64,000 nt of DNA from UBA1479 sp963976055 (GTDB lineage Bacteria; Pseudomonadota; Alphaproteobacteria; Rhodospirillales; Casp-alpha2): the NCBI GenBank assembly GCA_963976055.1, contig CAXBJB010000002.1:62001-126000 (forward strand), read 5' to 3'. Below the pieces are notes generated by a model. It was not told where the DNA came from. It searched no databases and saw nothing but the letters and a program-made list of their open reading frames with translations. This document shows positions 26,553 through 35,006 of the stretch, one piece after another. The number at the start of each line of letters is the position of its first letter. Within the stretch, counting starts at the first letter, position 1. The position numbers were made by a program, and so were the translations under genes.

Positions 26553-26984
26553 ATGTTGATTTCGCCCGCGTATGCCCAGGCCGCCGGTGGCGGTGGTGGT
26601 GGCGGCATTGAGGCGTTCCTGCCCCTGATCCTGATCTTCGTGATCTTCTACTTCCTGCTGATTCGTCCGCAGCAGAAGAAGATGAAGGAACACAAGCTCA
26701 TGCTCGAAGCAGTCCGGCGCGGCGACAAGGTCGTCACGGGCGGCGGCATCGTGGGCACGGTGACCAAGGTCAACGAAGGCGACGAGGTGGTCGTCGAAAT
26801 CGCCGAGGGCATCAAGGTCAAGGTGCGCAAGAGCACGCTGGCCTCGGTCGAAAGCAAATCCGAGCCCCAGGCCGATTCCGGCAAGACAGCCGACAAGGGC
26901 GACGCCGCCAACGACGAAGGCGCCGCCAAGAAGAAGCCGGGCGGTCTGCGCGGCCTGCTGGGCGGCGGCAAGAAGGACAGCTGA
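26553..26984 (+). CDS. yajC: Preprotein translocase subunit YajC
   Basis: YajC is a small inner-membrane partner of SecDF. This 143-residue protein has a membrane helix (about 19-40, LPLILIFVIFYFLLIRPQ) followed by the typical QQKKMKEHKLML and the VTGGGIVGTVTKV domain, then a lysine/glycine-rich tail. GAGGAG lies about 7 bases before the ATG. It is first in yajC-secD-secF, with 56 bases to secD. Confidence 0.95.
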   Translation: MLISPAYAQAAGGGGGGGIEAFLPLILIFVIFYFLLIRPQQKKMKEHKLMLEAVRRGDKVVTGGGIVGTVTKVNEGDEVVVEIAEGIKVKVRKSTLASVESKSEPQADSGKTADKGDAANDEGAAKKKPGGLRGLLGGGKKDS

Positions 26985-27040
26985 TCCCTTGCCTTTGGTC
27001 TTCGTTTCGTCCCATTCCTGACACGTCCGGTTAAGCACCC

Positions 27041-28624
27041 ATGGTCTATTTCCCCAAGTGGAAGGTTGCGTTGGTCCTGGTGGTCTGCCTGCTGGGCGTG
27101 GCCTATTCCCTGCCCAACTTCCTGCCCAAGTCGCTGACCGAATCACTGCCCGTCGGGCTGCCGAGTCAGCAGGTCAACCTGGGCCTGGACCTACAGGGCG
27201 GCTCGCACCTGCTACTTGAGGTCGAGGTCGACGAGGTCGTCAAGCAGTACCTGGAAGGCATCGCCGAAAGTGCCCGCGCCGAACTGCGCACCGCGCGCAT
27301 CCGCGCCCGCGCCCTGGGCGTCGATGGCAATACGGTGGTCGTCACCATCGCCAAGGCGGACGAGGTCGAGAAGGCGCGCGATCTTCTGAAGCCGATCGAG
27401 CCGGGTGCTCAGGTCAGCGTCGACGGCGACCGCATCACCATCACGCCCTTGGAACAAACCCTGTTGGAACGGCGGTCGTCCGCCCTGCAGCAGTCCGTGG
27501 AAATTCTGCGCCGCCGTATCGACGAGACGGGCACGCGCGAGCCGACCATCCAGCGCCAGGGCGACAACCGGGTGTTGGTTCAGGTGCCCGGCCTGAAGGA
27601 CCCGGAACGCCTGAAGGCGATCATCGGCAAGACCGCCAAACTGACGTTCCAGCTGGTCGACATGGAAAATTCCGTGGCCGAGGCTCGCGAGCGCGGCCGC
27701 GTGCCGCCGGGCAGCGTGCTGCTGGAGGCGACGGAGGAAGACCGCGCCGTCGGCCGGCAGGACGCCTATCTGGTCAAGCGCCGGGTGCTGGTGTCGGGCG
27801 AGGACCTGGTCGACGCCCACCAAAGCTTCGAACAGCGCACTAACCAGCCGGTCGTCGGCTTTCGGCTCAACGCGCGCGGCGCCAAGAAGTTCGGCGACGT
27901 GACGACCAAGAACGTGGGCCGGCCCTTCGCCATCGTGCTGGACAACAAGGTCATCAGCGCGCCGGTGATCCGCGAGCCGATCATCACCGGCAGCGGTCAG
28001 ATTTCCGGCTCATTCACCGTACAGTCGGCGCAGGACCTTGCCCTTCTGCTGCGCGCGGGTGCCCTGCCGGCGCCGATTTCGATCCTTGAGGAACGCACCG
28101 TCGGCGCCAGCCTGGGGGCGGACAGCATCGCCGCCGGGGAAACCGCTTGTATCGTCGGCCTGATCGCGGTGATCGTGTTCATGGTCATCGCCTACGGCAA
28201 GTTCGGGGTGATGGCCAACGTGGCGCTGATCTTCAATCTGTTGCTGATTTTGGCGGTGCTGTCGGTGATCCAGGCGACGCTGACGCTGCCCGGGATTGCC
28301 GGGATCGTGCTGACCGTCGGCATGGCGGTCGACGCCAACGTGCTGATATTCGAGCGCATCCGCGAGGAAGTACGCGCCGGGCGCACGCCGATCAGCGCCA
28401 TCGACGCCGGCTACAGCCGCGCGCTGACCACCATCATCGATGCCAACGTGACCACGCTGATCGCCGCCGTGCTGCTGTATGCCTTCGGGTCCGGGCCGGT
28501 GCGGGGGTTTGCCGTGACGCTCGCCGTCGGCATCGCGACCTCCATGTTCACCGCGATCATGGTCACCCGTCTGATGGTCGTCGCCTGGCTGCGTCGCACG
28601 CGGCCGCAGGAATTGCCGGTCTAG
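27041..28624 (+). CDS. secD: Protein translocase subunit SecD
   Basis: SecD uses the proton gradient to pull exported proteins through SecYEG. This 527-residue protein has a first membrane helix (about 7-27), the LGLDLQGGSHLLLEV block, a large periplasmic domain, then five helices with the RND-like GIAGIVLTVGMAVDANVLIFERIREE motif. Length matches the shorter alphaproteobacterial type. It is 21 bases before secF. Confidence 0.97.
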   Translation: MVYFPKWKVALVLVVCLLGVAYSLPNFLPKSLTESLPVGLPSQQVNLGLDLQGGSHLLLEVEVDEVVKQYLEGIAESARAELRTARIRARALGVDGNTVVVTIAKADEVEKARDLLKPIEPGAQVSVDGDRITITPLEQTLLERRSSALQQSVEILRRRIDETGTREPTIQRQGDNRVLVQVPGLKDPERLKAIIGKTAKLTFQLVDMENSVAEARERGRVPPGSVLLEATEEDRAVGRQDAYLVKRRVLVSGEDLVDAHQSFEQRTNQPVVGFRLNARGAKKFGDVTTKNVGRPFAIVLDNKVISAPVIREPIITGSGQISGSFTVQSAQDLALLLRAGALPAPISILEERTVGASLGADSIAAGETACIVGLIAVIVFMVIAYGKFGVMANVALIFNLLLILAVLSVIQATLTLPGIAGIVLTVGMAVDANVLIFERIREEVRAGRTPISAIDAGYSRALTTIIDANVTTLIAAVLLYAFGSGPVRGFAVTLAVGIATSMFTAIMVTRLMVVAWLRRTRPQELPV

Positions 28625-28645
28625 GCGCCGGGTAGGATAAAGATC

Positions 28646-29581
28646 ATGCGTCTGCTCAAGCTTGTCCCCGACGACATCGACATCCGCTTCATGTCGTTCC
28701 GCAAGGTGTTCCTGACGATCTCGGCCCTAGCCGTCGTGGCGTCGCTGGCCTTGGTGTTCGTCAAGGGCATGACGTTCGGCATCGATTTCCAGGGCGGCAT
28801 CCTGATCGAGGTGCGCATGCCGCAGGCCGCCAATATGAGCCAGATGCGCGGACAGTTGGGCGCGCTCGGCCTGGGCGAGGTCAGCCTGCAGGAATTCGGC
28901 AACCCGGCCGACGTGTTGATCCGCATCGGCGCGCAGGATGGCGACGCGACGGCGCAACAGGCCGCCGTGGCCGCCGTGAAGGACGCGTTGGGTGCCGGGG
29001 TGGATTACCGCCGCGTAGAATTCGTCGGGCCCAAGGTGTCGTCGGAACTGCTCATTGACGGCGTGCTGGCCGTGGTCGTGGCGATCATCGCCATGCTGAT
29101 CTACATCTGGCTGCGCTTCGAATGGCAATTCGGTCTGGGCGCCGTCATGGCGTTGACCCATGACGTGTTCCTGACTCTCGGCATGTTTTCCCTGCTGGGT
29201 CTTGAATTCAACCTGTCGACGGTGGCCGCCGTGCTGACCATCGCCGGGTATTCCATCAACGACACGGTGGTCGTGTTCGACCGCATCCGCGAGGACTTGC
29301 GCAAGTACAAGACCAAGCCGGTACCGGATCTTTTGAACGATTCGATCAACGCGACTCTGTCCCGCACCCTGATGACGTCCCTGACCACCCTGGTGGCGCT
29401 GCTGGCGTTGTTCTTCCTGGGCGGGGAGGTGATCCGCGATTTCTCCTTCGCGATGATCTTCGGTATCCTGGTCGGCACCTATTCGTCGATCTGCGTCGCC
29501 TCGCCGCTGTTGCTCTATACCAACGTGGCCGCCCGCGCCCGCGGCACCGGCGACACCAAGGAGGCGGCGGAAACGCCGTAA
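28646..29581 (+). CDS. secF: Protein translocase subunit SecF
   Basis: This 311-residue partner of SecD has GIDFQGG near residue 46 and the RND-like helix block with AVLTIAGYSINDTVVVFDRIRED, followed by a TLMTSLTTLVALLALFFLGGE helix. GGTAGGATAA precedes the ATG. Fifteen bases separate it from the NDUFAF3-like gene. A 676-residue antisense ORF over secF is a shadow. Confidence 0.97.
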   Translation: MRLLKLVPDDIDIRFMSFRKVFLTISALAVVASLALVFVKGMTFGIDFQGGILIEVRMPQAANMSQMRGQLGALGLGEVSLQEFGNPADVLIRIGAQDGDATAQQAAVAAVKDALGAGVDYRRVEFVGPKVSSELLIDGVLAVVVAIIAMLIYIWLRFEWQFGLGAVMALTHDVFLTLGMFSLLGLEFNLSTVAAVLTIAGYSINDTVVVFDRIREDLRKYKTKPVPDLLNDSINATLSRTLMTSLTTLVALLALFFLGGEVIRDFSFAMIFGILVGTYSSICVASPLLLYTNVAARARGTGDTKEAAETP

Positions 29582-29596
29582 GCGAAGACCTGATCC

Positions 29597-29995
29597 ATGC
29601 CCGGACTTGACGTCACGCCCTTGGTTCCCGCCGGCCGGAAAATCATCCAGGCCTACGGAGACGGGCGGTTCCGGGTCGCCGGAGAGGCCTTCGATACCTC
29701 GATCCTGATCTGGCCCGACCGCTGTGTGGTCTGGGACGCGCGCTCCGTCACCGACCTGGATGTGGACGCCCTGCATCTGGCCATGACCGGGCCGGGGGCG
29801 CCCGAACCCCATGCGGAAATTCTCATCATCGGCTGTGGCGCCGCATTTTTGGCGCCGCCCAAGGGCCTGCGCCAAGGCCTGCGCGCACGCGGCATCGCCG
29901 TGGAATGGATGGACACGGGGGCGGCCTGCCGCACCTTCAACGTCCTTCTGGGCGAGGATCGCCGCGCCGCAGCGGCCATTTTGGCCGTCGACTGA
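29597..29995 (+). CDS. Mth938/DUF498 domain protein, NDUFAF3-like
   Basis: This 132-residue soluble protein of the Mth938 fold contains the blocks IQAYGDGRFRVAGE, SILIWPDRCVVWD, EILIIGCG and GIAVEWMDTGAACRTFNVLLGEDRRAAAAIL, which match the family that includes human NDUFAF3, an assembly factor of respiratory complex I. In many alphaproteobacteria it follows secF, and often a squalene/phytoene-synthase-like gene (NDUFAF6-like) comes next. Here that gene is displaced to 32546. A complex I assembly role is inferred from family and context. Confidence 0.82.
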   Translation: MPGLDVTPLVPAGRKIIQAYGDGRFRVAGEAFDTSILIWPDRCVVWDARSVTDLDVDALHLAMTGPGAPEPHAEILIIGCGAAFLAPPKGLRQGLRARGIAVEWMDTGAACRTFNVLLGEDRRAAAAILAVD

Positions 29996-30125
29996 CACGC
30001 ATCGGGACGGCTTTCCTTTATATCCCGGTTTCTGTATACTGGCGGCCTTCCAGAAGGATATTCCGACTCCCAGAATGGGAAAACGATCCAGAAGGACCGC
30101 TCCTTTACGGAGCCGTGCAAAGAAG

Positions 30126-30821
30126 ATGACAGACGTAACCAAAGTGGGGGGCGTGACCTCCCAGTTCGTAAACCGTCCTGTTCCTCCCTCGAAAAGCACC
30201 GATAAATCGGCCGCGACCGGCGACGATACCAAAGCCGGCGAAGCCAAGGGTGCGCCCGTAACCTTCAGTCTGCCCAGCGCGATTTCCGGCGGGGAGACAA
30301 AGGAGGTTTCGGCGGCGGAGGCGCTCAAGACGGTGTTCGCCAGCCTGAGCAAGGCATTCTCCGAGGCCGAGGACAATCCCCCGGCTTCCGGCGCCGCGCT
30401 CGAAGCCCTGCTGTCCGACTTCAAGGTCGCAGCTCCCTTCCTTGATCGCGTGTTGGCGGCCCGCAAGAGCGAACTGACCGCCGCCGGCGATACGGAAGGG
30501 CTGAAGACCCTGGACGCGACCCTGGCCGAGGCCGAGGCATCGCTTGCCGATGCCCGCACCCAGCTTGAGGGCGTGGCGGACGAGGTGCCCGACGAAGAGG
30601 TGGTCGAAGACCCCGCGGTGACGGCGGCATTGAACGCCATTCTTGGCGAGGGGCGGGAAATTCCCGCGTTCTCGGCCGAAGAATTGCGTGAAGGCCGCAA
30701 GGAATTCGTCGCCCTGGTGTTCGACGACATCGCCGATTCCATCGGCCGCCACCGCAACGCGGGTGTGCAGACGGCATCCTATACGCTGGGTGCTTTCGGC
30801 GGCGCCAACCTGACGGCCTAG
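30126..30821 (+). CDS. Hypothetical protein, acidic and helical
   Basis: This 231-residue protein has an N-terminal disordered region (about 1-55), a central segment of alanine/glutamate-rich helices (about 65-160) with coiled-coil character (LKTLDATLAEAEASLADARTQL), an acidic stretch VPDEEVVEDP and a C-terminal part ending GAFGGANLTA. No known domain is recognised and there is no signal peptide or membrane segment. It follows the NDUFAF3-like gene after 130 bases. Codon use is high GC3 like the host, unlike the nuclease gene next to it. Confidence 0.6.
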   Translation: MTDVTKVGGVTSQFVNRPVPPSKSTDKSAATGDDTKAGEAKGAPVTFSLPSAISGGETKEVSAAEALKTVFASLSKAFSEAEDNPPASGAALEALLSDFKVAAPFLDRVLAARKSELTAAGDTEGLKTLDATLAEAEASLADARTQLEGVADEVPDEEVVEDPAVTAALNAILGEGREIPAFSAEELREGRKEFVALVFDDIADSIGRHRNAGVQTASYTLGAFGGANLTA

Positions 30822-30943
30822 GCAGCAGACGTTTTCGTTTGTTGAGCGCGGCCGCGCCCTTGGGTGCGGAGCGATCTTGTGCGTCTGGGCGATGGGGTGG
30901 CGGATGGTCTGCTTTTGGCCATAAGCGGCGCCATTTCCAACTG

Positions 30944-31516
30944 CTACCTTTTCCGCCACTCCCAGGGAGGAACTGGGCTAGGTAGCTTCCAGAGCCCCAC
31001 TCTCTTCGACCTTGCCCATCTCTCAAGAGCCTCAAGTTTATACTGCCGCTCAGGATCATGATGAGCATAGTGACCACGCATAATCCAAGCGTGACCTAGC
31101 ATCACCATGCGCTCATTCACGTTGGTCCACTTGTGTGTCTTCTTGTCGCGAACCCAGATGGTTGCCAGCGTTCGCCCGTAGTGGTCCTCGCCGAACTCCT
31201 CAAGTAACACTGTCTGTCCGCCGATCATCTTGATGAGCCCGGCTGTCGCGATGTCTCCCCATGGCTGCCCGTTCTCGGGGCTGTCTATGGAGTACAGACG
31301 GATGCAGACCTTCCCTCGTTCGCAGTCGATATCGATAGTATCGCCGTCACAGACCCACTTCACCCGCGCTGTGGTGCCTAGCCTACGTCTCTCATTAGGA
31401 GGCAGGTGGTCACGATACGGCAGTTCTCTTGCGGCCTCCCGTCGCTGTGTCCGCTTGTGAAGCACGACAAACACGAGGGCGCTACCGACAACTACAAGTA
31501 TCGTGAAGCCATCCAT
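30944..31516 (-). CDS. Membrane-anchored thermonuclease (SNase-like) protein
   Basis: This 190-residue protein has an N-terminal hydrophobic helix (about 4-20), probably an uncleaved anchor, a basic stretch, and a staphylococcal-nuclease fold. The active-site set of that family is visible: Arg73 and Glu81 in IRLYSIDSPE, and Arg115 in EDHYGRTLA; DGDTIDI supplies the calcium-binding Asp. The gene is AT-richer with more mixed third positions than its neighbours and is opposite in strand to the flanking sec and squalene-synthase-like genes, which suggests acquisition. It may degrade DNA or RNA at the cell envelope. Confidence 0.8.
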   Translation of the reverse strand: MDGFTILVVVGSALVFVVLHKRTQRREAARELPYRDHLPPNERRRLGTTARVKWVCDGDTIDIDCERGKVCIRLYSIDSPENGQPWGDIATAGLIKMIGGQTVLLEEFGEDHYGRTLATIWVRDKKTHKWTNVNERMVMLGHAWIMRGHYAHHDPERQYKLEALERWARSKRVGLWKLPSPVPPWEWRKR

Positions 31517-31655
31517 AGGGTAATGACCTTGTGTTGGATCAACCTCAAAGAGAGGATAGCATCGCGATGCAAGTGATGATATGCGAACTGCTCATCAGCC
31601 ATCCCAAGCAGAACGAGTCTCGTTCGACCTGGGTTAATAGCGGATGACGCGGATC

Positions 31656-31685
31656 AAAAAAACGGGGCTGCCAGTGGCAGCCCCG
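31656..31685 (-). terminator. Intrinsic terminator of the PuuD-like gene
   Basis: A 10-bp perfect stem, CGGGGCTGCC at 31663-31672 and GGCAGCCCCG at 31676-31685, has a 3-base loop. On the minus strand it runs into a T-tract of seven (31656-31662). It lies 28 bases after the stop of the minus-strand membrane protein gene. Confidence 0.9.
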
Positions 31686-31712
31686 CTTCACGTCGGTATT
31701 CTGTATTTCGGC

Positions 31713-32318
31713 TTAGAACACGTTCTGCGCCGACACCATGGCGTAGAGCATGGGGAACGACAGCAGCGTGTTGGTGCGCGAGAACAGCATGGCCGTGCGC
31801 GCGGCGGCGGCCTTGGCTTCCGGCGTGGCTTCGACGATGCCCAGCGCCTTCTTCTGGTTCGGCCAGATCACGAACCACACGTTGAACCACATGATGATGC
31901 CGAGCCACATGCCGATGCCGATGGCCGTCGACTTGGCAACCCCACCCTGCAGGCCCAGGGTCATGGCGTCGACCAGATAGCCGTTCATGCCGGCCAGGAT
32001 CAGGCCGGTGACGAGGGTCGCCATGGCGCCCCAGCGGAACCAGAATAAGGCGGCCGGTGCGATGACCTTGCCGATGGCCGGTTTCTGTTCGTCCGGAATT
32101 TTGCCCATGTTCGGGATCTGGACGAAGTTGAAATACCACAGCAGGCCGATCCACATGACGCCGGACAGCACGTGCAGCCAGCGGAACAGGAACGCGAACC
32201 AGGCATGTCCGCCCGGCTGACCTTCGCCCGTCACGGCGGTGACGGCGAGAACCATGAGAATGGTGAGAATGAAACCGGCGATCACCGTGTTTCGTAAGTT
32301 TGACAGGATAGCGGCCAT
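31713..32318 (-). CDS. Urate hydroxylase PuuD-like (DUF989) integral membrane protein
   Basis: This 201-residue protein has four or more membrane helices and the block FRWLHVLSGVMWIGLLWYFNFVQIP near residues 45-69, typical of the DUF989 membrane domain of PuuD. Full PuuD carries a C-terminal cytochrome c domain, and no CxxCH heme motif is present here, so this is the membrane part only. No purine catabolic genes are nearby, so urate oxidation is doubtful; the protein may be a heme-handling membrane subunit. Two 14-base direct repeats lie upstream (32354-32397). Confidence 0.75.
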   Translation of the reverse strand: MAAILSNLRNTVIAGFILTILMVLAVTAVTGEGQPGGHAWFAFLFRWLHVLSGVMWIGLLWYFNFVQIPNMGKIPDEQKPAIGKVIAPAALFWFRWGAMATLVTGLILAGMNGYLVDAMTLGLQGGVAKSTAIGIGMWLGIIMWFNVWFVIWPNQKKALGIVEATPEAKAAAARTAMLFSRTNTLLSFPMLYAMVSAQNVF

Positions 32319-32353
32319 TGCCCGATCCCTCCTTCGACTTGTTTGTCTATTAA

Positions 32354-32397
32354 CCCCAATAAACCCGGCGGTCGGGCTGAAAGCCCCAATAAACCCG
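32354..32397. repeat. Two direct repeats of 14 bases, period 30, upstream of the PuuD-like gene
   Basis: CCCCAATAAACCCG occurs at 32354-32367 and 32384-32397, exactly 30 bases apart (about three helical turns), 36 to 79 bases upstream of the minus-strand start at 32318. The spacing suits a regulator binding one DNA face, but no regulator is known. Confidence 0.6.
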
Positions 32398-32545
32398 CCC
32401 GCATGTCACGGAATATAAGGCCTGACAGGGCTGCATCAACGATATTCCTCGTTCTCAATTCCGATTATAGGCATATATCAAGGCACACCGCGCCTTGCGC
32501 GGCCCATCCCACAACGCCCGGAAACGGGAGAAATTCACGTCCGTC

Positions 32546-33442
32546 ATGGCAAATAACGCCGAATCATCAACCGGGATTCCGACCCCGGAGGCCCTGGCGC
32601 CGGTCATGGCGGACCTGCGCCGCGACGACCGCGACCGCTATCTGACAGCCCTTTTGGCGCCGCCGGAAGCCCGCGAAGGCCTGATCGCGCTCTACGGTTT
32701 CAACCTGGAAATCGCCCGTGTGCGGGAAACCGTGTCGGAGGAGCTGATCGGGCGCATGCGCCTGCAATGGTGGCGCGACCGCCTGGACGACATCTACGAC
32801 GGCACACCGCCCGATAACCAAGTGAGAGGGCATCCCGTGGCCGAGCCGCTCGCCTGGGCCGTCGCCCGGTTCGCCGTGCCCCGGGGGGGGCTGGAGGACC
32901 TGATCGCCGCCCGTGAGGATGACCTTGCGGGCGCGCCGCCGGAAAACCTCGCAGCGCTTGAGGACCATGCCCGGCGCACGGCCGCCCCCGTGGTCTCCCT
33001 GGCCCTGCGCGTATTGGGGCAGGACAGCGGCCCCGCCGCGGCCGCGGCCGCGGACGTTGCCATGGCCCAGGCCCTGACCGGCATCCTGCGCGCCGTGCCC
33101 TTTCACCTGCGGACCGGGGTGGTGCGCCTGCCGGGCGACCTGTGCCATGCGGCAGGGCTGGATTTGGACCGCCTGCGCGACCGTGGGCCTGCGGGGCAGG
33201 AAGCGGCGCTTGCCACGGTTGTCGCCCGCGTCGCGGCACGGGCGGGGGAGGCGCTGGCGTCGGCGCGCCGCCATCGGGTGCCGCGGGGCGCCCTACCGGC
33301 GCTGCTGCCGGCACGCCTGGCGGCCCGCGACCTGAAACGCCTGGAACAGGCCGGGTTCGACCCTTTCGCGGGGGCGGTCATACGGGTGGACGGTCTGCGT
33401 CCCCTGGTCCTGCTGATGGCTCGTCTCGGCGGGAAATTCTAG
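32546..33442 (+). CDS. Squalene/phytoene synthase family protein, NDUFAF6-like
   Basis: This 298-residue protein resembles the isoprenoid synthase fold. It has the region ALYGFNLEIARVRETVSEELIGRMRLQWWRDRLDDIYDG, related to the first Asp-rich segment of squalene/phytoene synthases, but canonical DxxxD motifs are weak. This is the branch that includes human NDUFAF6, a complex I assembly factor, rather than true phytoene synthases. No carotenoid genes are nearby and the NDUFAF3-like gene lies 2.5 kb upstream, which supports that reading. The ATG at 32546 is preferred over the frame start at 32495; GGGAGAA lies upstream. Confidence 0.78.
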   Translation: MANNAESSTGIPTPEALAPVMADLRRDDRDRYLTALLAPPEAREGLIALYGFNLEIARVRETVSEELIGRMRLQWWRDRLDDIYDGTPPDNQVRGHPVAEPLAWAVARFAVPRGGLEDLIAAREDDLAGAPPENLAALEDHARRTAAPVVSLALRVLGQDSGPAAAAAADVAMAQALTGILRAVPFHLRTGVVRLPGDLCHAAGLDLDRLRDRGPAGQEAALATVVARVAARAGEALASARRHRVPRGALPALLPARLAARDLKRLEQAGFDPFAGAVIRVDGLRPLVLLMARLGGKF

Positions 33443-33482
33443 GGCGCCGGATCGGGTTCGGGACGAGGGCCGGGACAAGGGC

Positions 33483-35006
33483 ATGAACGACGACAGCCAG
33501 ACGGAAGAGGTCCAGCGGATGCTGGAGCGCGCGCAGTTCTATCTGGAGTGCGGCCTGACGGCGGACGCCGTCCGCCATCTTGAGGATGCGTTGGCCTTGG
33601 CTCCCGATGATGTCCGCCTCCAGGCCGCCCTCGACCGCATCCGCCCGCGGCCGGCCAGGGAGGGCCGGGTATTCGACATCAAACCGAAACACCCGCCAGA
33701 CGCTGCCGAAGACGATCTGTCCGCTGCCTTCGCGGTGGCCTATCGAGACCGGGACTGGGCCGGTGCGGCCGATGCGGCACGGGCCCTGACCCAGGCCCGG
33801 CCGGACGATGCCCGGGTCTGGAACTCCTTGGCTGCGGCCGAGTGTAGGCTCAGCAATTTCGCCGCAGCCCTCGACGCCCATGACCGCGCCGTCGCCTTGA
33901 ACCCGGCGGCGCCGGGACCCGCCCTGGCGCGTGCCAAGACCCTGTGGGAAGCCGGCCGCCTGGACGAGGCGGCCGCCGCCTATGGGACGCAACTGCCGAA
34001 GTTGGACGAGGGCGGGCCGCAATATGCCGACGCCCGCATGTCCCAGGGCATGATCCGCATGACCCTGGTCGGCCCCGACGCCGGGATCGACGATTACGAG
34101 TGGCGCTGGCGCACTGGGCAGATCGCGCTGCCCGACGTGGCACAGCCTTATTGGGACGGTACGCCCCAGCCGGACAAGCGCATCCTGTTTTACGGCGAGC
34201 AGGGGTTCGGCGACGCCATTCAGTTCGCCCGATATGTGCCGCTGATCGCGGCGCGCTGTGCCCGCGTGGTCGTGCCCTGCAAGCCGGAGATCCGGCGCCT
34301 GATGGAAACCCTGCCGGGTGCGCCCGAGGTCTGCGGCGAGAAGATCACCCGGGACTCGTTCGATCTCTACGTTCCGGCCATGTCCGCCATGCGGCTGTTG
34401 GGCGCGGGTCTGGATGCCTTGCCCCGCGACGTGCCCTACCTGCGCGCGGCGCAGGACGATACCGCGCGCCTGCGCCCGCGGATCAAGGGTGGCGGGGGAT
34501 TGCGCGTCGGCATCGCCTGGACCGGCAGCCCGACCAACGGCGGCGACTGGAAGCGCGCCATCGACCCGGCCCTGTTCGGAGGTCTGGCCCGGGTACCGGG
34601 CGTGACGCTCTACAGTCTGCAAAAGCTCAAGGACGACACGCCGGACACTTTCCGTCGGCCGCCGGAGGGAACGGTCGATCTGGCCACCCTGCTGAACGAT
34701 TTCGCCGACACGGCGGCGGCTGTCGCCTGCCTGGATCTGGTGATCTGCGCCGATACCTCCGTCGCCCATCTGGCGGGAGCGCTGGCGAAACCCGTGTGGG
34801 TGATGCTGCCCAAGGTGCCCGATTGGCGCTGGATGCTGGGCCGCGACGACAGCCCCTGGTATCCGACCATGCGGCTGTACCGCCAGCACGCCTTCGGCGA
34901 CTGGCCGGGCGTCATGGCGCGGATTGCGGCGGACCTGGCGGGGTTCGAGCCGAAGGGCCGGAAAAAGGGCGGGAAACTTACTCGGCTGCTGCCCTGGCGC
35001 CGGTGA
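33483..35006 (+). CDS. Tetratricopeptide repeat protein with C-terminal glycosyltransferase-9-like domain
   Basis: This 507-residue protein has N-terminal TPR helices (about 8-50 and 78-170, with AWNSLAAAECRLSNFAAALDAHDRAVALNP-like repeats) joined to a glycosyltransferase-like domain. That domain begins near residue 230 with RILFYGEQGFGDAIQFARY and has VGIAWTGSP and the nucleotide-sugar region VICADTSVAHLAGALAKPVWVMLP. Such TPR-GT proteins are common in alphaproteobacteria and often modify protein or envelope sugars; donor and acceptor are unknown. It has no signal peptide. Its last 29 bases overlap the convergent trmFO gene. Confidence 0.78.
   Translation: MNDDSQTEEVQRMLERAQFYLECGLTADAVRHLEDALALAPDDVRLQAALDRIRPRPAREGRVFDIKPKHPPDAAEDDLSAAFAVAYRDRDWAGAADAARALTQARPDDARVWNSLAAAECRLSNFAAALDAHDRAVALNPAAPGPALARAKTLWEAGRLDEAAAAYGTQLPKLDEGGPQYADARMSQGMIRMTLVGPDAGIDDYEWRWRTGQIALPDVAQPYWDGTPQPDKRILFYGEQGFGDAIQFARYVPLIAARCARVVVPCKPEIRRLMETLPGAPEVCGEKITRDSFDLYVPAMSAMRLLGAGLDALPRDVPYLRAAQDDTARLRPRIKGGGGLRVGIAWTGSPTNGGDWKRAIDPALFGGLARVPGVTLYSLQKLKDDTPDTFRRPPEGTVDLATLLNDFADTAAAVACLDLVICADTSVAHLAGALAKPVWVMLPKVPDWRWMLGRDDSPWYPTMRLYRQHAFGDWPGVMARIAADLAGFEPKGRKKGGKLTRLLPWRR

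Noticed and set aside
28727..30757. A 676-residue minus-strand frame over secF and the NDUFAF3-like gene
   Set aside because: It is antisense to real genes and is low-complexity, as produced by high-GC third positions; no domain is visible.
30822..32545. Prophage or genomic island with integration site
   Set aside because: No integrase, tRNA target, flanking direct repeats or phage structural gene was seen; only gene order and codon bias hint at insertion.
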